The translations under genes were made by a program, and so were the position numbers. This document shows positions 36,450 to 43,011 of a stretch of 43,011 nucleotides of DNA, one piece after another (the stretch's first letter is position 1; the number at the start of each line of letters is the position of its first letter). The stretch lies in contig JAIKZG010000039.1 of the NCBI GenBank assembly GCA_024682415.1, positions 1 to 43,011 of the forward strand. The letters run 5' to 3'. The notes beneath the pieces were generated by a model, which had not been told where the DNA came from, made no database searches, and saw nothing but the letters and a program-made list of their open reading frames with translations. The DNA is from Prevotella sp. (lineage in GTDB: Bacteria > Bacteroidota > Bacteroidia > Bacteroidales > Bacteroidaceae).

Positions 36450-37475
36450 ATGAAGGAAACGATACCTATAACAATGAAGGATATCGCCCGCGAGATGGGC
36501 GTGTCGATAGCTACTGTTTCAAGAGCCCTCAATGATAACTTGCGAATCAGTGATTCACAGCGCGAAAGAATAAAGAAATTTGCGTTGGAACACAACTTCG
36601 TGCCTAACGCTGTGGCTGCCAATCTGCGCAATGCCCGATTGCAGCAGCGAAAGGTGATAGGCGTGATAGTGCCACAGTTCACTCATTTCTATTTCTCATC
36701 GGTGCTCAGCGGCATTGAGGAGGAGGCTTCGGCAAGAGGCTATTCGATGATGGTGGCGCAGAGTGGCGAGGATTATGCAAAAGAGGTGAATATTTGCACA
36801 CAGTTTTTGAAAAACAGAGTCTGCGGCGTGATTGTTTCGCAGGCGAAAGATACTAATGTTTATGATCATTTCCAAAGGTTGATAGACGACGGTCTGCCAT
36901 TGGTGTTCTACGACAGAATATGCACAGGCATAGAGGCTTCACGAGTGGTGGTAGACGATTATATGGGAGCTTTCACAGCCGTGAACTATCTCATAGGCAC
37001 AGGATGCCGCAGAATAGCTTTCTATGGAATGTCGGAGAAGCTGGAAATAGCTAAAAACAGATACAACGGATATGTAGACGCTCTGCAGAAAAATGGCTTG
37101 AAGCTTGATGAGGCTTTGGTGAAATACGCTGATAACCGTTCCGACGCTGAGGCTATCACTCCCGAACTGCTCATGATGGACAATCGACCCGATGCTTTCT
37201 TCGCGGTGAATGACGACACGGCGATAGGCATTCTCTATACAGCTAAGAATATGGGGCTCAGAGTGCCAGATGATGTTTCTATATGCGGATTCACCAACGG
37301 CAACAGAGCCATTGCCTGCGACCCTGCTCTTACCACGGTGGAGCAGCGAGGAGTGATGGTGGGCGAGGAGGCTGCCAACATTCTTATCGGAAAGGTGGAG
37401 GGCAGCATTCCTATGGATAAGGCAGAGAAGAGAATAGTGCGCACAAGACTTATTGTGAGAGGTACTACAAGATAA
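36450..37475 (+). CDS. LacI-family transcriptional regulator (MalR-like)
   Basis: A 341-residue regulator. The helix-turn-helix is ITMKDIAREMGVSIATVSRALN (about residues 6-27), which includes the hinge-proximal recognition helix. A periplasmic-binding-protein-like sensor domain fills the rest (IGVIVPQFTHFYFSSVLSGIEE near residue 70; DDVSICGFTNG near 275). It is divergent from susC and 18 bases upstream of the sugar transporter gene. It probably senses a maltodextrin-derived sugar and controls both units through the palindrome at 36345. The ligand is inferred from the locus. Confidence 0.9.
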   Translation: MKETIPITMKDIAREMGVSIATVSRALNDNLRISDSQRERIKKFALEHNFVPNAVAANLRNARLQQRKVIGVIVPQFTHFYFSSVLSGIEEEASARGYSMMVAQSGEDYAKEVNICTQFLKNRVCGVIVSQAKDTNVYDHFQRLIDDGLPLVFYDRICTGIEASRVVVDDYMGAFTAVNYLIGTGCRRIAFYGMSEKLEIAKNRYNGYVDALQKNGLKLDEALVKYADNRSDAEAITPELLMMDNRPDAFFAVNDDTAIGILYTAKNMGLRVPDDVSICGFTNGNRAIACDPALTTVEQRGVMVGEEAANILIGKVEGSIPMDKAEKRIVRTRLIVRGTTR

Positions 37476-37493
37476 ATACAAAAAGAAAAACAG

Positions 37494-38795
37494 ATGAAAA
37501 CAAGACCTGATTTGAATTTCTGGAAACTCTGGAATCTGAGTTTCGGTTTCTTTGGCGTGCAGATAGCCTATGCTTTGCAGAGTGCCAACATATCACGCAT
37601 TTTCGCGACGCTCGGAGCTGATCCTCACAGCCTTAGTTATTTCTGGGTGCTCCCTCCGTTGATGGGAATATTGGTGCAGCCTATTGTGGGCACGTTGAGC
37701 GACAAGACATGGTGCAGATTCGGTCGTCGTGTTCCTTATTTGTTTGTAGGCGCGTTGGCAGCGGTGTTGGTAATGTGCCTTTTGCCTAATGCCGGCTCAT
37801 TCGGGCTTACTGTTTCGGCTGCCATGGTGTTCGGGCTTATAGCTCTCATGTTTATGGACACGAGCCTTAACATGGCGATGCAGCCTTTCAAAATGCTTGT
37901 GGGCGATGTTGTGAACGAGAAGCAGAAAGGTCTGGCTTATTCTATTCAGAGCTTTCTGTGCAACGCAGGCTCCGTTGTGGGCTTTCTCTTCCCCTTTGTC
38001 ATCACGATGTTTGGAATAGCCAACGAAGCCCCTAAGGGCGTAGTGCCCGACTCCGTGGTCTATTCATTCTATATAGGCGCTGCGATATTGATATTGTGCG
38101 TAATCTATACTTCGCTTAAAGTGAAGGAAATGCCACCTGAGGAGTATGCCGAATATCATGAGGTGAAGGCAGAACTGAGAGAGGAGAAGTCAAACTGGTT
38201 TACACTGCTAAAAAATGCTCCGTCTACATTCTGGCGCGTGGGGCTTGTGCAGTTCTTCGCGTGGGCTTCATTCCTGTTTATGTGGACTTACACTACAGGC
38301 GCAGTGGCTGAAACGGTGTGGAACACCACTGATGAAAAGTCGGCAGTGTTTCAGGAAGCAGGCAACTGGGTAGGCGTGCTGTTTGCTGTTCAGGCAGTAG
38401 GCTCTGTGATATGGGCTGTGATGTTGCCGTTGTTTAAAAACAGAAAGGTGGCTTATTCTTTGAGCCTGTTCTTAGGCGGAATAGGCTTCGCGTTGATACC
38501 TCTCTGCCCAGATAAGTATATGCAGTTTGTTCCGTTCCTGCTCATAGGATGCGCTTGGGCGGCTACATTGGCAATGCCTTTCACTTTCGTTACCAATGCC
38601 CTTGAGGGATATGGCCACATGGGCGCGTATCTCGGACTGTTCAATGGCACTATATGCGTGCCGCAGATTGTGGCAGCCATTGCCGGTGGCGGCTTGTTGT
38701 GGCTCGTGGGCAGCCATCAGAGCAGCATGATGTATGTGGCAGGCGTTTCATTCATCATCGGCTCGCTTGTAGTGTGGTGGATAAAGGAGAAGTAA
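37494..38795 (+). CDS. MFS sugar transporter, SLC45-like (maltose or maltodextrin type)
   Basis: A 433-residue inner-membrane transporter with 12 predicted hydrophobic segments. The MFS loop between helices 2 and 3 reads GTLSDKTWCRFGRRVPYLF. The start LNFWKLWNLSFGFFGVQ and QSANISRIFATLGA are typical of the SLC45/sucrose-H+ symporter-like group common beside Bacteroidetes maltose genes. Co-transcribed with the lacI gene. It would move sugars imported by SusCD from periplasm to cytoplasm. Ends at a clear terminator. Confidence 0.85.
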   Translation: MKTRPDLNFWKLWNLSFGFFGVQIAYALQSANISRIFATLGADPHSLSYFWVLPPLMGILVQPIVGTLSDKTWCRFGRRVPYLFVGALAAVLVMCLLPNAGSFGLTVSAAMVFGLIALMFMDTSLNMAMQPFKMLVGDVVNEKQKGLAYSIQSFLCNAGSVVGFLFPFVITMFGIANEAPKGVVPDSVVYSFYIGAAILILCVIYTSLKVKEMPPEEYAEYHEVKAELREEKSNWFTLLKNAPSTFWRVGLVQFFAWASFLFMWTYTTGAVAETVWNTTDEKSAVFQEAGNWVGVLFAVQAVGSVIWAVMLPLFKNRKVAYSLSLFLGGIGFALIPLCPDKYMQFVPFLLIGCAWAATLAMPFTFVTNALEGYGHMGAYLGLFNGTICVPQIVAAIAGGGLLWLVGSHQSSMMYVAGVSFIIGSLVVWWIKEK

Positions 38796-38822
38796 TCCCC
38801 TTATTTATGGAAGCTATATGGT

Positions 38823-38862
38823 AAAAGGCTCTTGCGGAATGTCAGCGAGAGCCTTTTCTTTT
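38823..38862 (+). terminator. terminator after the MFS gene
   Basis: AAAAGGCTCTTGC pairs with GCGAGAGCCTTTT (one G-T pair) and is followed by TTTTCTTTT. Confidence 0.85.
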
Positions 38863-38938
38863 GCCCAATATGTTGCATATTGTTGATTAATATTTGCCAA
38901 AAGAAGAACATATAATGTAAGATTATAATAATTTTAGT

Positions 38939-38946
38939 TAGCTTTG
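38939..38946 (+). promoter_or_regulatory. -7 box just before the ThiD-AraC fusion gene
   Basis: TAGCTTTG, exact TAnnTTTG box, only eight bases before the ATG at 38955. The mRNA is probably leaderless or nearly so. Confidence 0.55.
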
Positions 38947-38954
38947 CACGCACG

Positions 38955-39869
38955 ATGAACACTATTCTCACTATAACAGGATCTGACAGCGCAGGAAGAA
39001 CAGGTGTGCAGGCCGATATAAAGACGATGTCGGGATTGGGCGCAGTGGCTCTGTCGGTGGTAACAACCATTACTATGCAAAACACTTTGGGTATACAGAA
39101 TTTTTATGATATTCCGGCTGAAATAGTGGAGCGGCAGATTGAGGCCGTGGCTGATGATATGATGCCTTGCGTATTTAAGATAGGATTGATACGCAATGTG
39201 TATATGCTTGAAGCTATCATCCGCACGGTGAAGAGGTATCGTCCGCGATGGGTGCTGTTCTCGCCTGTGGTGCATTCCAGCCATGGCGATGTGCTCATCG
39301 ACGACGACTTGCTTGACAAAATACGCTGCAAGCTTATTCCGCTGTGCCATCTTCTTGTGGTGAGAAAGAGAGATAGCAAGCTGCTGTATTCTGACAATAT
39401 GGTGGTGGCTGACGACAGTCACGGACGATGCAACGAGCTTTGCTCCACCATTGCGGTGCTGCTTAGCCAGGGCATGAGCCTTGAGGAAGCTGAGCGAAAA
39501 GCAAAGTATATGTTGCCTGCGCGTATGAATGAGGATATGTCGGGCAGATGTCTTAGTCTTTATCGTGAGTTTATGGAACTGATTGAAGCGGAATGTGGCA
39601 AAAGCCACGACGTGAATTATTTCGCTTCGCGACTTAACGTGTCGGCAAGATACATGTCGCAGATTACTCGCAAAGTGGCCAGTCAGTCGCCAAAGGCAAT
39701 TATCGACATGACATTGCTCGGCAGCATAAAGTCGCTGCTTGCCACCGAGATGACCGTTCAAGAGATAGCCTATAAGCTTGGCTTCTCCACTCAGGCTCAT
39801 CTTTCCAATTTCTTTAAGAGATTTATGGGCATGCCCCCGACAGAATACAGAAAGTCTTTACGTTTGTAA
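38955..39869 (+). CDS. fusion of degenerate ThiD/PdxK-like kinase domain and AraC regulator
   Basis: A 304-residue protein. Residues 1 to about 189 match HMP-phosphate/pyridoxal kinases: ILTITGSDSAGRTGVQADIKT at 4-24 minus its first residue, QNTLGI near 42-47, KIGLIRN at 75-81. The kinase is incomplete: DPV is SPV (103-105), the TPN...EAE nucleotide part and about 50 further residues are absent, and the anion-hole/catalytic motif HGTGCTFSSAI appears as HGRCNELCSTI (156-166), so the catalytic Cys/Asp position is Asn. Residues about 205-302 are an AraC/XylS double helix-turn-helix (NYFASRLNVSARYMSQ; EIAYKLGFSTQAHLSNFFKR; PPTEYRKS). Directly upstream of pdxS-pdxT. Likely a B6-vitamer-sensing regulator, not an enzyme. 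Confidence 0.85.
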   Translation: MNTILTITGSDSAGRTGVQADIKTMSGLGAVALSVVTTITMQNTLGIQNFYDIPAEIVERQIEAVADDMMPCVFKIGLIRNVYMLEAIIRTVKRYRPRWVLFSPVVHSSHGDVLIDDDLLDKIRCKLIPLCHLLVVRKRDSKLLYSDNMVVADDSHGRCNELCSTIAVLLSQGMSLEEAERKAKYMLPARMNEDMSGRCLSLYREFMELIEAECGKSHDVNYFASRLNVSARYMSQITRKVASQSPKAIIDMTLLGSIKSLLATEMTVQEIAYKLGFSTQAHLSNFFKRFMGMPPTEYRKSLRL

Positions 39870-39921
39870 GGCAAGTTTGCACATGTGGGAATAGGCTATT
39901 GTGGCTTGTGAATTTGCACCA

Positions 39922-39929
39922 TACCTTTG
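39922..39929 (+). promoter_or_regulatory. pdxS promoter -7 box
   Basis: TACCTTTG, exact box, 43 bases before the pdxS ATG. Confidence 0.65.
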
Positions 39930-39934
39930 CTGGC

Positions 39935-39962
39935 GCATAACAATTTCGTTTGTGCGTAACAA
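39935..39962. promoter_or_regulatory. GCRTAACAA direct repeats at the pdxS start region
   Basis: GCATAACAA at 39935 and GCGTAACAA at 39954 are spaced 19 bases apart, nearly two helical turns, the layout AraC-family proteins often bind. They overlap the expected transcript start. TTTGCAC is also repeated upstream at 39876 and 39913. Binding by the adjacent fusion regulator is an inference. Confidence 0.4.
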
Positions 39963-39972
39963 AAGTTAAAGT

Positions 39973-40845
39973 ATGGAAAATAGACAAGTTCTTAACCGCC
40001 AGCTGGCACAGATGCTTAAAGGCGGAGTGATAATGGATGTGACAACGCCCGAGCAGGCAAAGATTGCCGAGGCTGCGGGAGCGTGCGCAGTGATGGCTTT
40101 GGAGAGAATACCTGCCGACATAAGGGCAGCAGGAGGAGTGTCGAGAATGAGCGACCCTAAGATGATAAAGGGAATTCAAAGTGCTGTTTCAATACCTGTA
40201 ATGGCAAAATGTCGTATCGGGCATTTTGTGGAGGCGCAGATATTGGAGGCAATAGAAATAGATTATATTGATGAGAGCGAGGTGTTGTCGCCTGCCGATG
40301 ATGTTTACCACATTGATAAGCGTCAGTTTAAAGTGCCATTCGTGTGCGGAGCGCGCGATCTTGGCGAAGCCTTGCGCAGAATAGGCGAGGGCGCAACCAT
40401 GATTCGCACTAAGGGAGAACCTGGCACGGGCGATGTGGTGCAGGCCGTAAGGCACATGCGACGTATGCAGAGCGAAATCAGGCGTGTGGCTAATATGGCT
40501 GATGATGAATTGTATGAAGCTGCCAAGCAGTTGGGCGTGCCTTACGATTTGCTGCGCTCTGTGCACGACAGCGGAAAGCTGCCTGTAGTAAACTTTGCTG
40601 CCGGTGGCGTGGCTACTCCTGCCGACGCAGCTCTTATGATGCAGCTTGGCGCTGATGGCGTATTCGTGGGTTCGGGAATATTCAAGAGCGGCAATCCGCA
40701 GAAGCGAGCCGAAGCTATCGTAAAGAGCGTCACCAATTATCGTAACGCGAAGATGATAGCCGAGCTTTCTGAAGATTTGGGCGAAGCAATGGTGGGTATC
40801 AATTCCGAGGAGATAAAACTTATCATGGAGGAGCGCGGACAATGA
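39973..40845 (+). CDS. pdxS: pyridoxal 5'-phosphate synthase, PdxS subunit
   Basis: A 290-residue TIM-barrel lyase that makes PLP from ribose 5-phosphate, glyceraldehyde 3-phosphate and ammonia. Catalytic Asp22 ([10 protein letters not shown]), Lys79 ([10 protein letters not shown]) and Lys147 ([10 protein letters not shown]) are all present and match the known B. subtilis residues with an offset of two. [16 protein letters not shown] is a family hallmark. The stop overlaps the pdxT start as ATGA, so PdxS and PdxT are made together. Own promoter box at 39922. Confidence 0.97.
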   Translation: MENRQVLNRQLAQMLKGGVIMDVTTPEQAKIAEAAGACAVMALERIPADIRAAGGVSRMSDPKMIKGIQSAVSIPVMAKCRIGHFVEAQILEAIEIDYIDESEVLSPADDVYHIDKRQFKVPFVCGARDLGEALRRIGEGATMIRTKGEPGTGDVVQAVRHMRRMQSEIRRVANMADDELYEAAKQLGVPYDLLRSVHDSGKLPVVNFAAGGVATPADAALMMQLGADGVFVGSGIFKSGNPQKRAEAIVKSVTNYRNAKMIAELSEDLGEAMVGINSEEIKLIMEERGQ

Positions 40846-41519
40846 CGACGAAAAACCAACCGCGCATAGCGGTGCTTGCCTTGCAGGGCGCTTTTGCCGA
40901 GCATATCTCAATGCTTCGCTCACTGGGCGTTGAGACTTTTGAGGTGAGATGTCTTGACGACTGGCGCATAGATAAGGACGCTCTCGTTATTCCTGGTGGA
41001 GAGAGCACCGTCATGGGCCGCATAATGCTTGATGAAGGCTTGCTTGAGCCTATCAGAAACAGCATTGCGCAAGGTCTGCCCGTTATGGGCACGTGCGCAG
41101 GGTGTATTCTCCTTGCGTCTGATGTGGTTGAGGCTGCTTCCCCTTCTTCCGCCCAAACTATTGATAATGAAAAAGGTCTTCGGCAGCTTAGCAGCCGAAG
41201 ACCAAATATAGGAACCATTGATATGAAGGTGGTGCGCAATGCTTATGGCAGACAGCTTGGCAGCTTCACTGCCGTGGCGAGTGTCGATGGCATTGGCGAT
41301 GATGTGCCGATGACCTTCATTCGCGCGCCTTATATCATGGATGTAGGCAAGGATGTAGATGTATTGGCAAAGGTAGATGGCAAAATTGTCGCTGCCCGAC
41401 AGGGCAAACAGCTTGCCCTTACTTTTCATCCTGAGCTGCCTTTCTGCTCATCAGAAGGAAACGCCCATAAAATGACTTTTGATAAGCGCATTCACGAGTA
41501 TTTCCTTTCTATGATTTAA
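40842..41519 (+). CDS. pdxT: pyridoxal 5'-phosphate synthase, PdxT glutaminase subunit
   Basis: A 225-residue class-I-type glutaminase that supplies ammonia to PdxS. Cys85 (GTCAGC), His196 and Glu198 (FHPELP) form the triad, and IPGGESTVM is intact. Usual PdxT proteins are about 185-200 residues; the extra length is a segment at about residues 98-122 between the Cys loop and [17 protein letters not shown]. That segment holds a perfect 10-bp inverted repeat. The gene overlaps pdxS by ATGA and its stop overlaps the stop of the converging flavodiiron gene by a few bases. Confidence 0.95.
   Translation: MTTKNQPRIAVLALQGAFAEHISMLRSLGVETFEVRCLDDWRIDKDALVIPGGESTVMGRIMLDEGLLEPIRNSIAQGLPVMGTCAGCILLASDVVEAASPSSAQTIDNEKGLRQLSSRRPNIGTIDMKVVRNAYGRQLGSFTAVASVDGIGDDVPMTFIRAPYIMDVGKDVDVLAKVDGKIVAARQGKQLALTFHPELPFCSSEGNAHKMTFDKRIHEYFLSMI
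41170..41203 (-). terminator. intrinsic terminator inside pdxT, acting on the opposite strand
   Basis: GGTCTTCGGC at 41175-41184 and GCCGAAGACC at 41194-41203 pair perfectly. On the minus strand the stem is followed by five T. It lies 313 bases past the stop of the converging flavodiiron gene, which has no room for a terminator of its own. On the plus strand no T-run follows, so pdxT is not affected. Confidence 0.65.
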
Positions 41520-42700
41520 GCTTTCCCAATTTCCTTGCCATATTCTTTGCACGCTTTGAGAGCCTCTTCATCGGGCACCCATAGCATGCGCAAGCCATCA
41601 TTGATAAGCGTGAAGCCTGCTTCCTGCAAGTGGCCGCTTATCATCTTCACTGCGTCGCCGCTCCATCCGTAAGAACCGAATGCCGCAGCCTTCTTATTCT
41701 TGAATTTCAGCCCACGCATCATTTCAAGTATTCCGGCTATGGCATAGCTGTAGCCGTAGTTGATGGTGGGAGAGCCAATGAGCAGTGCTTTCGAGTGGAA
41801 CGCCTCGGTTAGGATGTCGTTCTTGTCTTCCTTGGCTGCGTTGAGCACTTTCACAGTGGTGCTCGGCGCCACTTCCCTTATGCCATCGGCTATGGCTTCC
41901 GCCATTAGGCGTGTAGACTGCCACATCGTGTCATACACTATCGTTATCTGGTCTTCCTGATAAGCGTCGGCCCACGCGAGGTATCGCTCTATTATCTCCT
42001 TGTGGTGCTTGCGCCATATCACGCCGTGGCTCGGGCATATCATGTCTATCTTTAGCTTCATTTCCAATATCTCGTTTATCTTCTTCTTCACCATCGGGCT
42101 GTAGAGATTCAGAATGTTGGCATAATATTTCTCTGCCTCATAGCGCAGCGCTTCCTGCTCCACAGTGTCGTCGTAAAGCGACTCCGTGGCGAAATGCTGT
42201 CCGAAGCCGTCGTTGGAAAACAATATGTTGTCGCCCGACATATATGTAAACATCGTGTCGGGCCAATGCAGCATCGTGGCTTCAATGAAAGTGAGCGTGG
42301 TGTCGCCCAGGCTGAGCGTGTCGCCCGTCTTCACATTCACGAAGTTCCAGTCTTCGTGGTAATGTCCGCGTATTATTGCCTCGCCTTTTTTCGTGCAATA
42401 GATAGGCGTGTCGGGTATCTCGCGCATCAGTTCGGGCAACGCGCCGCTGTGGTCTATCTCATTGTGATTCATTATTATGTAATCTATCTCGCTGAGATTG
42501 ATTTCCTGCTTCAGCCTTGCCACAAACTCCTTGTCGTAAGGCAACCACACGGTGTCGATGAGCGCCACCTTCTTGTCGCGCACTAAATATGAGTTGTAGC
42601 TTGAGCCGCGATGAGTAGAATATTCATCGCCATGAAACTTTGTAAGCTCCCAGTCCACCTTTCCTACCCAGCTCACTCTTTCATTAATCTTCTTTCCCAT
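41516..42700 (-). CDS. flavodiiron protein (A-type flavoprotein, O2/NO reductase)
   Basis: A 394-residue cytoplasmic enzyme that reduces O2 to water or NO to N2O, protecting anaerobes. The N-terminal beta-lactamase-like diiron domain has His79, Glu81, Asp83 and His84 (NHNEIDHSG), then HWPDTMFTY, FSNDGFGQH and PSHGVIWR for the other ligands. The C-terminal flavodoxin domain (ITIVYDTMWQSTRLMAEAIADG; GSPTINYGY; GSYGWSG) binds FMN. No rubredoxin domain is fused. A visible AGGAG ribosome site precedes the ATG, unusual here. Converges on pdxT with overlapping stops. Confidence 0.93.
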   Translation of the reverse strand: MGKKINERVSWVGKVDWELTKFHGDEYSTHRGSSYNSYLVRDKKVALIDTVWLPYDKEFVARLKQEINLSEIDYIIMNHNEIDHSGALPELMREIPDTPIYCTKKGEAIIRGHYHEDWNFVNVKTGDTLSLGDTTLTFIEATMLHWPDTMFTYMSGDNILFSNDGFGQHFATESLYDDTVEQEALRYEAEKYYANILNLYSPMVKKKINEILEMKLKIDMICPSHGVIWRKHHKEIIERYLAWADAYQEDQITIVYDTMWQSTRLMAEAIADGIREVAPSTTVKVLNAAKEDKNDILTEAFHSKALLIGSPTINYGYSYAIAGILEMMRGLKFKNKKAAAFGSYGWSGDAVKMISGHLQEAGFTLINDGLRMLWVPDEEALKACKEYGKEIGKA

Positions 42701-42812
42701 ATTATTAATCTCCTATGTTATGTTGTTATTATTCGTTTTGTTTGGCTAAAATACATCAAATATCCGTTCTTTCCAAATCCTATGCCCTTTTTAGCATTTC
42801 TATCGCCAATAG

Positions 42813-43011
42813 TTTTGCCCATTTGCGGCATTTGACCATTTCCTTTGCCAAAGGTAATGCCCATTTGTAGGTTTTTGGCCATTACCTTCGATAAAGGTTT
42901 TGCCCATTTGTAGGTTTTTGGCCATTACCTTTGATAAAGGTTTTGCCCATTTGTAGGTTTTTGGCCATTACCTTTGATAAAGGTTTTGCTCCCAAGTGAG
43001 TTTTGGGCATT
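42813..43011. repeat. 43-bp tandem repeat, four units plus a partial, cut by the window edge
   Basis: Units begin at 42813 (degenerate, 42 bases), 42855, 42898, 42941 and 42984 (partial). The third and fourth are identical, reading TTTTGCCCATTTGTAGG and on to CCTTTGATAAAGG, which is itself a small palindrome. Each good unit has TACCTTTG, a promoter-box match. No gene is visible from 42701 to the end. Confidence 0.85.

Noticed and set aside
41175..41203. Hairpin as an attenuator of pdxT itself
   Set aside because: No T-run follows on the plus strand, and the reading frame continues through the hairpin into conserved PdxT sequence.

Overview
The window looks like a chromosomal segment of a gut or oral Bacteroidales bacterium, most likely Prevotella or Segatella. 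The evidence is the repeated Bacteroidetes-type promoter box TAnnTTTG upstream of most genes, a SusC/SusD locus, GLPGLI and outer-membrane beta-barrel families, the psd-pssA-DUF4834 gene order, a tmRNA tag reading GENNYALAA, A-rich translation starts and RNA genes without encoded CCA. Species cannot be fixed from the sequence alone.

Positions 1-11,120 are mostly housekeeping. A possible small RNA unit sits at the left edge, followed by a PfkB sugar kinase, ATP-dependent PEP carboxykinase, a divergent phosphatidylethanolamine operon (psd, pssA, a DUF4834 protein), DNA polymerase III alpha, an OmpA-type lipoprotein, ribosomal protein L19 and tRNA-Val. Between tRNA-Val and rplS a separate promoter drives a chain of tiny ORFs linked by ATGA overlaps.

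Positions 11,340-22,060 hold a 42-bp tandem repeat array, the glucuronate-branch genes uxuB (SDR type) and uxuA, a GH3 beta-glucosidase, the tmRNA gene ssrA, and a 1614-residue secreted protein that joins a PL1-type pectate lyase to a CE8 pectin methylesterase.

Positions 22,060-28,550 are accessory. A decayed patch has two short-period repeat blocks, a truncated lipoprotein and a truncated AAA ATPase. It is followed by a GLPGLI gene, an outer-membrane receptor-like gene split by one in-frame TGA, and a second outer-membrane barrel gene whose signal-peptide region nearly duplicates that of the GLPGLI gene.

Positions 28,560-38,860 form a starch or maltodextrin-type uptake locus: susC, susD, susE and a susF-like gene run leftward, while a LacI regulator and an SLC45-like sugar transporter run rightward. 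A perfect 22-bp palindrome lies between the two promoters. No glycoside hydrolase lies inside the locus.

Positions 38,860-42,700 contain the most interesting unit. A protein that fuses a shortened, active-site-degenerate ThiD/PdxK-like kinase domain to an AraC DNA-binding domain lies directly upstream of pdxS and pdxT (PLP synthase). It looks like a vitamin-B6-sensing regulator built from a dead kinase. pdxT carries an extra segment that contains, on the opposite strand, a good intrinsic terminator for the converging flavodiiron protein gene. The window ends in a 43-bp tandem repeat.
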